Numbered from the stretch's first letter, positions 19,501 through 27,485 are shown. The stretch: 64,000 nt of DNA from Alicyclobacillus herbarius DSM 13609 (GCF_000430585.1 NZ_AUMH01000001.1:1-64000); one strand, 5' to 3'. The notes: generated by a model not told the origin, from the letters alone. Numbers and translations: made by a program.

Positions 19501-20112
19501 CCGAAAGTGTGGGATCGTTGGAAACCGGATATCGCGATTGATGATCACGGCATTCCGTCTCACGAATGGATCCAGCCGTTCAGCGGTTACAGCAGCCCGC
19601 CGCGCTTTCCGGTCTCGTACTGGATTCCGAGCGCGCGCATGTATACCATTTGGCGCAAACCCACAGCGGGCGAGCAGATCTTTAACGACGCCCTTGCGTC
19701 CTTGCGTGGGTACGTGACCGAAAGCCTTGACAAACACCCGGACGTGGCACGGGACAACGCCGCGTGGCTCGACACATATCGCCGTTGGGGGAACGAATTT
19801 GACCCGGACTACTTCCCGGTGGAACTGTCGCACGGCAGTATTGCCCATACGTGGGAGAGCTGCAAGAATCCAGAGTCGCCGACCCTCGTGGAGCGGTTTC
19901 CAAATTGGATTACGGCCGACATCATCACGGAAGTCAACGACGAGACTGTGCAGGGCGAGGAGTTGCGGGCGTGTGCGGATGCACACCTGGTGGTCAATAA
20001 ATCCGTCATAGAGTGGATGGTCAAGACGACGCAAAGGGTCGAGGTCTCTGCGGAGAGATTGGAGAACGGGAAGATCCGTGTCCGGATGGAGAGAAGGAGG
20101 CCGATTCTTTGA
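16585..20112 (+). CDS. Very large M14-family zinc carboxypeptidase-like protein (1175 aa)
   Basis: The C-terminal third has the M14 signature. The zinc ligands are H888 and E891 in HHANE and H988 in DDHGIPSHEW; the VPLENVDGANLHFR stretch corresponds to the substrate-binding NPDG/NR region. M14 enzymes cut C-terminal residues from peptides or act on amide-linked amino acids. About the first 800 residues I do not recognise; they show no signal peptide, membrane helix or obvious repeat, so the protein looks cytoplasmic. The ATG follows AAAGGAG by ten bases. Two downstream genes encode DUF969 and DUF979 membrane proteins, often seen near peptidase and 5-oxoproline genes in Firmicutes. The substrate is unknown. 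Confidence 0.8.
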   Translation: MDGFWSTGGIFASRENHLVPRGLRRRITIPSHRTIWETAAIVEVAARIGFHLAELREPFFDSLFVFDRLDDADAGNSVEGGVHLVLGTDEVWLTQVLGDGVQPLLRMRGESSEDRGIVYPYRDEGKTIVVVTGTKPETTLLAARYLVTNGFGEKIDIDHPVIFISPEQAPQRLRPELEDWPPKSNFSLHNVFTTEGIYHTSDGDVHPSLDVTFLLNETKRISGEACRNPGAVYGASNEEMIAAVELAVRMAMSAGSMTFPVTCCPGEETGMPGLLVSICLREDSVYGWSAELAEDRVLTCLHITGGKDKLVSGVREIIRDWFDPPDIWHGDTWRQRFAMLRSPSRDVHARAQLAMMAFVQRTNGRVTEIRVPAHLAQPAEFWDATGVPTVHIEQTAPAWTLEWADPGEMRDMEEFVEKFFRGRRAGDVEKRPFTIEIVTTVSASTFVSFAERMRERLRNTFGVQVHFVYRNANKSGLHWFMHEVLPELRRVKGLHSVEVAARAFRPDVKYLDRPYRFLQDLYPADELLVAEIGIPKDRIHLRLLEEGAAPMFQVRAFDAHGLPLGTWTWEGWTETALYMPEKPELGRVLVPAAGCRIYEGNLDTPVASQSFATNPFRFWKWYQSVLPQIERRPDLHEGTPKFMQLECHVTLDAEDEEIPYREEVNSCLEALHEDIYFYSLHAFYEYGLSVSDLTWNAPGGILPFIHAEPGCTPHAIIKLYTFPTVDEITIVSGDTKRVVRPMDRRVLEGARIIRLTCDDGGRHFTVAGVTEAELARGLETWLGAAADSDGNADHPRGLGRNAEGTLLRGSAIDDSMVDKVILVNQDVAQWLDRNRGTIPGRAIRLDYSFQGEWIWFVELYAGRRERSISSPVKHSLYKPTLFINARHHANEVSSTNAALRLVRDVADDGRVLEFVNLVLVPLENVDGANLHFRMASEHPKWKLHAARYNACGLEFQEYRFHPDTMFGESRVYPKVWDRWKPDIAIDDHGIPSHEWIQPFSGYSSPPRFPVSYWIPSARMYTIWRKPTAGEQIFNDALASLRGYVTESLDKHPDVARDNAAWLDTYRRWGNEFDPDYFPVELSHGSIAHTWESCKNPESPTLVERFPNWITADIITEVNDETVQGEELRACADAHLVVNKSVIEWMVKTTQRVEVSAERLENGKIRVRMERRRPIL

Positions 20113-20166
20113 AATTGCCGCGCGGACGCCGGTAACTGGTGTCGTCCTGGGGGGTTATCAATTTCT

Positions 20167-20174
20167 GATATAAT
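20167..20174 (+). promoter_or_regulatory. Extended -10 promoter element upstream of the DUF969 gene
   Basis: TGATATAAT (20166-20174) contains a consensus TATAAT preceded by TGn, inside an otherwise rare AT-rich stretch. No good -35 is visible at 17 bases. It lies about 40 bases upstream of the GTG start and would let the DUF969/DUF979 pair be transcribed apart from the peptidase. Confidence 0.55.
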
Positions 20175-20214
20175 AGTTATTTATTAGTATTAAATTTTCA
20201 AGGGGTGATTTGGA

Positions 20215-20919
20215 GTGGTACTCATCGGAGTTGCGATTGTCATCGTCGGCTTCATCATTCGCCTAAATCCGTTGCTCGTCGTTACGGTGGCGGGACTTGT
20301 AACCGGGCTTGTCGCTCACCAATCCCTCTACAACATCATCACGCAAATCGGCACGGCTTTCGAGACAAATCGTTATATGGCGATCTTTATCGCCACGCTG
20401 CCCGTCGTTGGGCTGCTGGAGCGGCATGGCCTGCGCGAACAGGCCGAGCGCTTGATTGCGAAAATCCGTGCCGCCACGGTCGGACGCATCCTGATTCTGT
20501 ACATGCTGATTCGGGAAGTCGCTGCGGCTCTTGGCATCACGTCCATTGGTGGGCCGGCCCAGACCGTCCGGCCGCTCATTGCGCCCATGGCGGAAGGAGC
20601 GGTCGAGGCGAGGTACGGGGAATTGCCGGAGGAGACTCAGCAGGAAATCCGCGCGCATTCCGCCGCGGCGGATACGATAGGTGTCTTTTTCGGCGAAGAC
20701 ATCTTCATCGCGGTGGGCGCCGTCCTGTTCATGAAGGGCTTCTTCGATCAATACCATATTCACTCGACGCCGATTGAGATGGGGTTGTGGGCGATTCCGA
20801 CCGCGACCGCGGCGTTCATCATCCATAGCATCCGGCTCGTGCTTCTCGACAAACGACTTCAACGGCGGCTGGGGAAATCCTCGTCATCCGCGGTTGTATC
20901 CACATCCAATTCGAACTAA
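20215..20919 (+). CDS. DUF969 family membrane protein
   Basis: A 234-residue integral membrane protein with several hydrophobic helices. NPLLVVTVAGLVTGLVA at the start, LPVVGLLERHGLREQAE, and SIGGPAQTVRPLIAPM with GVFFGEDIFIAVGAVLFM are as expected for DUF969. Members usually sit directly before a DUF979 gene, as here, and the two are thought to form a transporter for an amino acid or 5-oxoproline-like compound, though I know of no proof. The start is GTG with an AGGGGTG site. It ends with a Ser-rich hydrophilic tail. Confidence 0.82.
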   Translation: MVLIGVAIVIVGFIIRLNPLLVVTVAGLVTGLVAHQSLYNIITQIGTAFETNRYMAIFIATLPVVGLLERHGLREQAERLIAKIRAATVGRILILYMLIREVAAALGITSIGGPAQTVRPLIAPMAEGAVEARYGELPEETQQEIRAHSAAADTIGVFFGEDIFIAVGAVLFMKGFFDQYHIHSTPIEMGLWAIPTATAAFIIHSIRLVLLDKRLQRRLGKSSSSAVVSTSNSN

Positions 20920-20925
20920 TGGGAG

Positions 20926-21888
20926 GTGTCGACGCTGTTTATCTCAACGGAAGCGGTTTATATTTTCATCGGGATTATCGTGCTGTGCGGGAGTATTTAC
21001 ACGTTTTTTGATCGCAAGAACCCGCGCCGAATCACGTCGGGACTCTTCTATCTTTTATACGCCATTACGCTCATTTGCGCGAAGGTCATTCCGCCGTTTT
21101 ACGTGGGGATCATTGTCATTGCGATTGTCATCCTGGCCGGAATGGGCCTGGTCCGTAAGGGGGAATACGGCGAGGCCACACGGGAAGAGCGCCTAGAGAA
21201 CCGCAAGCGGCTCGGACCCTGGTTGTTCTTCCCAGCTCTACTCATCCCTCTGTTGACGGTGGCCGGAGTGGAGGGTGTGGGTGCCCACAAACTCGCAGGG
21301 CGGTTCATCTTCGATCAAACGAACGTCACCATGGTCTCCCTGGCGGTTGGCACCGTCATCGCGCTCATCGTCGGCTTGATCATGACCAAGAGTACCCCCA
21401 CTACCTCTGTGAAGGAATCCAGGCGCCTGTTGGAGTCTATCGGATGGGCTGCGGTCTTGCCGCAGGCACTGGCGATGCTCGGGACCATCTTTAACAGTGC
21501 CGGCGTCGGGACCGCCGTGTCGCATGCCGTCGATCACATCATTCCGGGGAACTCGCTGTTCTGGGCCGTCTTTGCCTACTGCGTAGGCATGGCCATCTTC
21601 ACCATCATCATGGGCAACGCGTTTGCGGCGTTTCCCGTGATGACCGCCGGCATAGCCCTTCCGCTCATCATTCAGCACTTTGGCGTTAATGTGGACCGAG
21701 TTGCCGCCATCGGGATGTTTGCGGGCTATTGTGGTACGCTGATGACACCGATGGCCGCGAACTTCAACATCGTTCCCGCGGCCTTGCTCGACTTGAAGAA
21801 TAAGTACCACGTCATCAAGGTGCAGATTCCCACGGCCGTCATCCTCTTAGCCGTGAACATCGTGCTTATGTACGCCGTTGCGCGTTAG
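20926..21888 (+). CDS. DUF979 family membrane protein
   Basis: A roughly 320-residue membrane protein with about nine helices. GTIFNSAGVGTAVSHAV, MGNAFAAFPVMTAGIALPL and FAGYCGTLMTPMAANFNIVPAALLDLK match DUF979, the partner of DUF969. It starts seven bases after the DUF969 stop. The start codon is unclear: the GTG at 20926 directly abuts GGGAG with no spacing, while CTG at 20935 lies eight bases after GGGAGG. No ATG is available nearby. The pair plus the M14 peptidase suggests uptake or export of a peptide-derived compound, which is inference. Confidence 0.82.
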   Translation: MSTLFISTEAVYIFIGIIVLCGSIYTFFDRKNPRRITSGLFYLLYAITLICAKVIPPFYVGIIVIAIVILAGMGLVRKGEYGEATREERLENRKRLGPWLFFPALLIPLLTVAGVEGVGAHKLAGRFIFDQTNVTMVSLAVGTVIALIVGLIMTKSTPTTSVKESRRLLESIGWAAVLPQALAMLGTIFNSAGVGTAVSHAVDHIIPGNSLFWAVFAYCVGMAIFTIIMGNAFAAFPVMTAGIALPLIIQHFGVNVDRVAAIGMFAGYCGTLMTPMAANFNIVPAALLDLKNKYHVIKVQIPTAVILLAVNIVLMYAVAR

Positions 21889-22071
21889 AGGGGGGATCCT
21901 GCACCTTAGCGAGACAGGGTACTCACAAATCCCCGGCGGCAGACGGATGTCCGGATGGCCGCCAGCAAGGGCGGGAGACCATCGAGATGGGAAGATTCGA
22001 GCGCTGTCGCAATCGTTCAATAAAGTAACGCTGGATGAACTTGGAAAAAACGGAGCGGGCTTAGTCGCACT

Positions 22072-22878
22072 TTAGCTCTCGTCGGTCATGCTGCTGATGG
22101 GAGACCGGCGCGTCGATGCGAGGTGACCGAGCCGCTCCGAGATACGACGTCCGGTTTGTACCACTACCGGGCTCAGTTCCTGTAGGCGGGCGGGGTCTAG
22201 CCGCTGTCGGGGCCCCGAAACACTGCAGGCTGCTACGACCTGACCGGCGTTGTCGAAGATGGGGGCGGCCACACAGCAAATCCCCAGTTCATGTTCCTCC
22301 ACATCGATGGCATAGCCGAGCTGACGAATCCGCTCTAAGGACTCCAGCAGCGTTTGTTCATCCGTGACTGTAAACTCGGTCAACTTGGGTAAACCGTATC
22401 GGCGAATCAGTGCTTGGACTTCCTCAATTGGGAGAAAGGCTAGAATAGCCTTACCCAAACCGGTGGCGTGGACAGGCACGCGCTTGCCCACGCGTGAGTG
22501 CATACGGATGGTCTGTGGAGTTTCGACCTTCTCAATGTAGACGACCTCACCTTGGTCGAGCAGGGCGAGATGGACAACCTCATTGGCCTGTCTGGCCAAT
22601 TCCTGAAGGTGCGGCAAGGCTTCGGATCGTAAGTCAATCGACGCCAACAACCGCATGCCCAGATCAAGGAGCGTATAACCGAGTTTGTATCGTCCACTTT
22701 GACCGTCCTGCTCGACAAAACCGCGCTTCATCAAGGTGCCCAACAACCTGTGTACCGTACTTTTGTACATCCCGGTGCGGCTGGACAACTCCGTAATGGC
22801 AACGCCGCGCGGGTAATCGCTGATGACTTCTAAGAGGAGAAGTGCTTTATCCACCGATTTGACTGTGTAGTCTTCCAC
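22072..22878 (-). CDS. IclR-family transcriptional regulator of the glycolate genes
   Basis: A 268-residue IclR-type regulator with an N-terminal winged helix (SVDKALLLLEVISDYPRG, ELSSRTGMYKSTVHRLLGTL) and a C-terminal effector domain (RVGKRVPVHATGLGKAILAFLP, ELGICCVAAPIFD). IclR proteins often sense small acids such as glyoxylate. The start was set at GTG 22878 because GGAG lies eight bases upstream; an in-frame GTG three codons earlier has no room for a ribosome site. It is divergent from malate synthase. An operator-like 17-mer covers its own TATAAT, so it probably controls itself as well as aceB and the glc operon. Confidence 0.9.
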   Translation of the reverse strand: MEDYTVKSVDKALLLLEVISDYPRGVAITELSSRTGMYKSTVHRLLGTLMKRGFVEQDGQSGRYKLGYTLLDLGMRLLASIDLRSEALPHLQELARQANEVVHLALLDQGEVVYIEKVETPQTIRMHSRVGKRVPVHATGLGKAILAFLPIEEVQALIRRYGLPKLTEFTVTDEQTLLESLERIRQLGYAIDVEEHELGICCVAAPIFDNAGQVVAACSVSGPRQRLDPARLQELSPVVVQTGRRISERLGHLASTRRSPISSMTDES

Positions 22879-22915
22879 GCAACCCACTCCGATTTGACAG
22901 GTGTTTGTCGGATAC

Positions 22916-22932
22916 GATCTATTATACCGAAC
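22916..22932 (-). promoter_or_regulatory. IclR-type operator over the regulator's own promoter
   Basis: GATCTATTATACCGAAC differs at three positions from the glc operator at 15351. On the minus strand it contains a consensus TATAAT (22921-22926), the likely -10 of the regulator gene, about 40 bases before its start codon. Confidence 0.6.
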
Positions 22933-22966
22933 TCCCTTTACCGGTTAGCCCGTAAGGTCAAATTGT

Positions 22967-22983
22967 GTTCTGCAATGCAGAAC
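22967..22983 (+). promoter_or_regulatory. IclR-type operator in front of malate synthase
   Basis: GTTCTGCAATGCAGAAC is a perfect 17-bp palindrome around a central A. It lies just upstream of CATAAT (22991-22996), a probable -10 for aceB, and would overlap the -35 region. The downstream GGTTCAGAATTGCGTCC (23019-23035) shares a half-site-like stretch with the glc control region. Confidence 0.75.
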
Positions 22984-23069
22984 CATCTTCCATAATACAT
23001 AACTGTGTGTTATCCTTAGGTTCAGAATTGCGTCCTTTGTGAAGAAACAGGATAGGGAGGAATGCCTTT

Positions 23070-24680
23070 ATGTTGGAAACCGCCTATCGTTGTCCGGCCG
23101 GGGTAACCGTTCAGGGACCTTACACGGAAGCGTTCGCAGAGATCTTAACCCCGGAGGCGCTGGCGTTTGTGGCCGGGCTGCACCGTCGCTTTGAGCGGAC
23201 CCGCCGGCAGTTGTTGGCGCGCCGCGTCGACCGTCAACGCGCGATTGACGCCGGGCAGTTACCCGACTTCTTGCCGGAGACGCGTGAAATTCGGGAAAGC
23301 GATTGGACGGTCGGTTCCATCCCACAGGATCTGACCGATCGACGGGTGGAAATCACGGGACCGAGCGGTGACCGCAAGATGGTCATCAACGCCTTAAATT
23401 CGGGGGCTCGCTGTTTTATGGCCGACTTTGAAGACGCCAATTCTCCGACCTGGGAGAACACGGTGGGCGGGCAGATAAACTTGCGTGACGCGGTGCGGCG
23501 CACGATTGAGTACACCAGTCCGGAGGGAAAGCATTATGCCCTCCAGGACCAGGTGGCGACCCTCATTGTACGTCCACGCGGCTGGCATCTCGTCGAAAAA
23601 CACGTGCTGGTCGACGGGGAACCAGTGGCAGGCGCCCTGTTCGACTTTGGGCTGTACTTTTTCCACAATGCGCGCGAGCTGTTGAACCGCGGCAGTGGTC
23701 CGTACTTTTATCTCCCAAAGCTCGAAAGCCACCTGGAGGCACGACTATGGAATGACGTGTTTGTCTATGCCCAGCAACAATTGGGGATCCCGGTTGGCAC
23801 CATCAAGGCGACGGTTCTCATCGAAACGATTTTGGCCACGTTTGAAATGGACGAAATTCTCTACGAGCTGCGTGATCATGCGGCGGGCTTAAACTGTGGC
23901 CGCTGGGACTACATCTTCAGCTATATCAAGAAGTTTCGCAATCATCCGCAGTTCATCCTGCCCGACCGTGCGCAGGTCACGATGACCGTTCCGTTCATGC
24001 GCCATTACACCCTGCTCACCATCAAAACCTGCCACCGTCGCGGCGCGTTTGCGATTGGAGGGATGGCCGCGCAAATTCCGGTCAAGAACGATCCGGACGC
24101 CAACGCCGAGGCGTTTGCCAAAGTGCGCGCCGATAAAGAACGGGAGGCGCGAGATGGTCATGATGGCACCTGGGTCGCTCACCCCGGGTTGGTCCCCGTG
24201 GCGCTTGAGGTGTTCAACACGCATATGCCCGAGGCCAACCAGCTGTACCGCAAGCGCGAGGACGTGCAGGTGACCGCCGCGGACCTGATTGAAGTCCCGC
24301 AAGGGACCATCACCGAGATGGGACTTCGGACCAACATTAGTGTCGGTGTTCAATACATGGAGGCTTGGCTGCGCGGGGCTGGAGCTGTGCCGATTTTCAA
24401 TTTGATGGAGGATGCGGCCACAGCAGAGATTTCTCGGGCACAGGTCTGGCAGTGGATTCGCCATCCGAAAGGTGTGCTCGTAGACGGACGCAAGGTCACG
24501 GTCGAGATGTTTCGGCAGATGTTGGCCGAGGAGCTGGAGAAGATTCGGCAACAGGTGGGGAATGACCGGTATCAATCCGGTCGCTATGAGGAGGCCGCTC
24601 AGTTATTCGAGGAGTTGACCCTCGCGGAAGACTTTGTAGACTTTCTGACCCTCCCGGGGTATGAACGCCTGGTCGGGTGA
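23070..24680 (+). CDS. aceB: Malate synthase A
   Basis: A 536-residue malate synthase of the A type. It condenses glyoxylate with acetyl-CoA to malate. Landmarks are [58 protein letters not shown] (given here as two adjoining motifs, ATVLIETI and [12 protein letters not shown]), [13 protein letters not shown], and the C-terminal [19 protein letters not shown]. The catalytic arginine and acidic residues fall in these motifs. GGGAGG stands nine bases before the ATG. No isocitrate lyase gene is near. The shared operators with the glc operon suggest it serves glycolate use here rather than acetate growth. Confidence 0.96.
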   Translation: MLETAYRCPAGVTVQGPYTEAFAEILTPEALAFVAGLHRRFERTRRQLLARRVDRQRAIDAGQLPDFLPETREIRESDWTVGSIPQDLTDRRVEITGPSGDRKMVINALNSGARCFMADFEDANSPTWENTVGGQINLRDAVRRTIEYTSPEGKHYALQDQVATLIVRPRGWHLVEKHVLVDGEPVAGALFDFGLYFFHNARELLNRGSGPYFYLPKLESHLEARLWNDVFVYAQQQLGIPVGTIKATVLIETILATFEMDEILYELRDHAAGLNCGRWDYIFSYIKKFRNHPQFILPDRAQVTMTVPFMRHYTLLTIKTCHRRGAFAIGGMAAQIPVKNDPDANAEAFAKVRADKEREARDGHDGTWVAHPGLVPVALEVFNTHMPEANQLYRKREDVQVTAADLIEVPQGTITEMGLRTNISVGVQYMEAWLRGAGAVPIFNLMEDAATAEISRAQVWQWIRHPKGVLVDGRKVTVEMFRQMLAEELEKIRQQVGNDRYQSGRYEEAAQLFEELTLAEDFVDFLTLPGYERLVG

Positions 24681-24696
24681 CGGTCTTTGAACCAAA

Positions 24697-24720
24697 AGCG
24701 GCGCGCCTCGGCGCGTCGCT
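24697..24720 (+). terminator. GC-rich hairpin after malate synthase
   Basis: AGCGGCGCGCC and GGCGCGTCGCT pair over 11 positions with one G-U pair, 16 bases after the stop. There is no T-run on the plus strand, so termination here is uncertain. Confidence 0.35.
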
Positions 24721-24851
24721 GCCCGGTATAGACAGGAAGGAGGTTGCAGCACACGTTCTACTCCACGTTATACTAAAAGGTAGGTATGATTCGATTTCTT
24801 GCAATCTATCGGCTATGAATCATTCGGCTATCGAGAACGGGGGATGAACGG

Positions 24852-25748
24852 ATGAAGATTGCGAATGTACATAAAGATGGCCGGTGGCAGTTGGCCATCG
24901 CGGATGGCGAGCGATTGGCCCCTGTGTTTGAGCTTGCGGAGGCTGCAGGGGAACCGGTGAATTCGCTTCCGCAAACGGTCGATGACTACCTGGCCCACCC
25001 TGATCTGCAGGCGCGCCTGCAGCAGCTCTGTCGGGAGGCTCTGCATACGACCCGCTGGCAGGGCATTCATACAGAGGAGGCTGTCTTCGGACCCTGCGTC
25101 CTGCGGCCGCAGAAGGTCATTTGCATCGGTCTCAATTACCGCAAGCATGCGGCGGAGACAGGCGCACCAGTACCAGAGAATCCGGTTGTCTTCAGCAAAT
25201 TTAATAACGCGCTGGCCGGCCACCGCGAATCGATCCCGTTGCCGTCAAGCTCCACGCAAGTTGACTATGAAGCTGAGTTGGCGATTGTGATTGGCAAGCG
25301 GGTCAGTCACGTTGAGCCAGACCGTGCCTTGGATGTTGTAGCTGGCTACAGTGTGGCCAATGACGTCTCAGCGCGGGATTTGCAGATGCGCACCCCGCAA
25401 TGGTTGCTCGGAAAGACGTGCGATAAGTTTGCTCCCCTAGGACCCTATCTGGTCACTGCGGACGAAGTTCCAAATCCGAACGACTTGCCCATTCGCACCT
25501 ACGTCAATGGTGAAATTCGGCAGGATTCGAACACCAGTGACATGATTTTCTCCTGTGCGGAGCTTGTCTCCTATTTGTCACAGCACATGACGCTGGTTCC
25601 TGGCGATGTCATCCTGACCGGCACCCCGGAAGGCGTGATTTTGGGCATGGCTCCCGAAGCGCAGCGCTGGCTCCAAGACGGCGATGAAGTCAGCGTGGAA
25701 ATTGCGGGATTGGGGCGTCTGACCAATCGCTTTGTGCAGGTTTCTTGA
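24852..25748 (+). CDS. Fumarylacetoacetate hydrolase family protein
   Basis: A 298-residue FAH-superfamily enzyme. KVICIGLNYRKHAAETG, the metal-binding DYEAELAIVIGK, GYSVANDVSARDLQ and the C-terminal LVPGDVILTGTPEGV form the standard set. Members hydrolyse or isomerise acylpyruvates and hydroxyhepta-dienedioates in aromatic breakdown, or decarboxylate oxaloacetate. Which reaction applies is not shown by sequence. The ATG has GGGGGA seven bases upstream. A TATACT at 24769-24774 may be its -10. It stands between malate synthase and a small unknown protein with no clear pathway partner. Confidence 0.88.
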   Translation: MKIANVHKDGRWQLAIADGERLAPVFELAEAAGEPVNSLPQTVDDYLAHPDLQARLQQLCREALHTTRWQGIHTEEAVFGPCVLRPQKVICIGLNYRKHAAETGAPVPENPVVFSKFNNALAGHRESIPLPSSSTQVDYEAELAIVIGKRVSHVEPDRALDVVAGYSVANDVSARDLQMRTPQWLLGKTCDKFAPLGPYLVTADEVPNPNDLPIRTYVNGEIRQDSNTSDMIFSCAELVSYLSQHMTLVPGDVILTGTPEGVILGMAPEAQRWLQDGDEVSVEIAGLGRLTNRFVQVS

Positions 25749-25826
25749 AGAGAGTGTCTGTCCGTTTCCGGACATGCACGTAAGTGAATGGGGCCTTTCG
25801 CATATGGGGGAGAATAGCAGCGAGTA

Positions 25827-25853
25827 ACTGCCGGAGTCCGTCACACCGGCAGT
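25827..25853 (+). repeat. 8-bp hairpin immediately before a strong ribosome site
   Basis: ACTGCCGG and CCGGCAGT flank an 11-base loop. The right arm ends two bases before AAGGAGG of the following small gene. It may end the FAH transcript or shape translation of the small protein. Confidence 0.65.
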
Positions 25854-25869
25854 CAAGGAGGTCTGTTTC

Positions 25870-26061
25870 ATGCAGGAGAAACCGCGTTTAAGGCAGCATC
25901 GCCCCTCTCCCCCAGACCCGATGCTGCCGCGTTCAGAGGAAACGCCGGAGACGGAGGCGTCGAGTGTCGAGCGCATGTCCAACGAGGGCGGGGTGGCCAC
26001 AGAGATCCCGCATGACACGCAGGAGTATCGTGTCGTGGACGGACAAATTGAATCTGAGTGA
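25870..26061 (+). CDS. Small hydrophilic protein of unknown function (63 aa)
   Basis: Sixty-three residues, rich in Glu, Pro, Arg and Ser, with no hydrophobic segment and probably little fixed structure. It is called as a real gene because a near-perfect AAGGAGG lies eight bases before its ATG. It ends 99 bases before the aminotransferase. I do not recognise a family. The composition would fit a small spore or stress protein, but nothing in the sequence shows this. Confidence 0.6.
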   Translation: MQEKPRLRQHRPSPPDPMLPRSEETPETEASSVERMSNEGGVATEIPHDTQEYRVVDGQIESE

Positions 26062-26160
26062 GGTGGAATGCGACAAGATTCGGTATGATGGAGTGGCAGG
26101 GTTGGTTTCGAATCAGGGCTCTGCAGGGATTCGGGGCCGAGAAAGGAGACAACTTGCCAC

Positions 26161-27360
26161 GTGAAGTACAACTTTGATCAAACCATCAACCGTGCAGGTA
26201 CGGACTGCTCAAAGTGGGACGGTTTAGAGGAGCGTTTCGGGACCACGGACGCTTTGCCGATGTGGGTGGCCGACATGGATTTTCGGTCCCCGGAACCGGT
26301 GCTCGCTGCGCTGCGTCAGCGGATTGACCACGGTGTATTTGGTTACCCCTTGGTGACGGAAAGGTACCTGGAAGCGGCGGCAGATTGGTATCACCGTCGT
26401 CAGGGCTGGCAGGTGCAGGCCGAGTGGCTGGCGCATGCCCCGGGGGTCGTGCCGGCCATCAGCATCTTGATTGAGGCCTTGACCGAGCCCGGTGACGGGG
26501 TTCTGGTGCAGCCCCCGGTCTACTATCCGTTCATGCGCGTCATTCGGGAAACTGGGCGTAGGATTGTTGAAAATCCCCTTGTTCTCCAGAATGGCAAGTA
26601 TGTGATGGACTTTGACGATCTCGATCAAAAGTTGGCGCATGACCACGTGAAACTGGTGATCTTGTGCAGCCCGCATAACCCGGTGGGCCGCGTGTGGGAG
26701 AAAGACGAGCTCTTGCGGTTTGCGGAGGTCTGCGCGCGCCGAGACGTACGCATCATCGCGGATGAAATCCATGGCGACTTGATTTTGCCTGGGCACAAGC
26801 ATACGCCGTTGGCTTCGTTAAGCCCGTCCATTTCGGAACGTACAGTGACTTGCGTTGCACCGAGTAAGACGTTCAATCTGGCCGGACTGCAAACAGCGCT
26901 CGTGATTGCCGAAAATCCACAGCTGCGGCAGGCGTACGTCGCCACACAGCGGCGCCGCTCTCAGGCGGGGGCGAATGTCCTTGGTCTGGTGGCCGCGGAG
27001 GCCGCGTATCGACATGGTGACGATTGGTTGGACGAGCTGCTTGCCTATCTGGAAGGGAATGTGAATCTGCTGGTCAAGGCGGTTGCAGAGGACATGCCCG
27101 GTGTATCCGTCATCCGCCCGCAGGGGACGTACCTGGTGTGGATGGATTTTCGCGAATTGGGTCTTTCGACGCAGGAACTGGATAAGTTTTGCCTTACAGA
27201 GGCCCGCATTGCGTTCGATGAAGGACACATCTTTGGCACGGGTGGAGCGGGATTTATGCGCATGAACATCGGTTGTCCACGAAGTCTGGTTGAAGAAGCC
27301 GTTACACGCCTACGGAGGGCTCTTGCGCAGGCGGGGCGGAACAAGCACTTGCATCCCTGA
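26161..27360 (+). CDS. PatB/MalY-type aminotransferase (cystathionine beta-lyase)
   Basis: A 399-residue fold-type I PLP enzyme. It begins YNFDQTINRAGTDCSKWD and carries LPMWVADMDF, the hallmark N-terminus of the MalY/PatB group. The PLP lysine lies in APSKTFNLAGLQ, and CSPHNPVGRVW and a C-terminal MRMNIGCPR segment complete the set. These enzymes cleave C-S bonds of cystathionine and related cysteine conjugates, giving homocysteine or thiols plus pyruvate and ammonia. The start is GTG with AAGGAG 12 bases upstream. A terminator follows, so it is separate from the ilv-leu operon. Confidence 0.9.
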   Translation: MKYNFDQTINRAGTDCSKWDGLEERFGTTDALPMWVADMDFRSPEPVLAALRQRIDHGVFGYPLVTERYLEAAADWYHRRQGWQVQAEWLAHAPGVVPAISILIEALTEPGDGVLVQPPVYYPFMRVIRETGRRIVENPLVLQNGKYVMDFDDLDQKLAHDHVKLVILCSPHNPVGRVWEKDELLRFAEVCARRDVRIIADEIHGDLILPGHKHTPLASLSPSISERTVTCVAPSKTFNLAGLQTALVIAENPQLRQAYVATQRRRSQAGANVLGLVAAEAAYRHGDDWLDELLAYLEGNVNLLVKAVAEDMPGVSVIRPQGTYLVWMDFRELGLSTQELDKFCLTEARIAFDEGHIFGTGGAGFMRMNIGCPRSLVEEAVTRLRRALAQAGRNKHLHP

Positions 27361-27458
27361 GATTGGTTTCTGCCTGTTGTGCAAAACTTTCTCCCCCTGT
27401 TCTGGATCTCCGCTTTCTCCAAACAACTTTCTCGATAACCGCGTCATTTCGTCTCGTG

Positions 27459-27485
27459 CGGCGGTCGGTGGACCGCCGTATTTTG
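27459..27485 (+). terminator. Terminator after the PatB/MalY gene
   Basis: CGGCGGTC and GACCGCCG pair over eight positions around a GGTG loop, then TATTTT follows. It lies about 100 bases after the stop codon. Confidence 0.65.
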
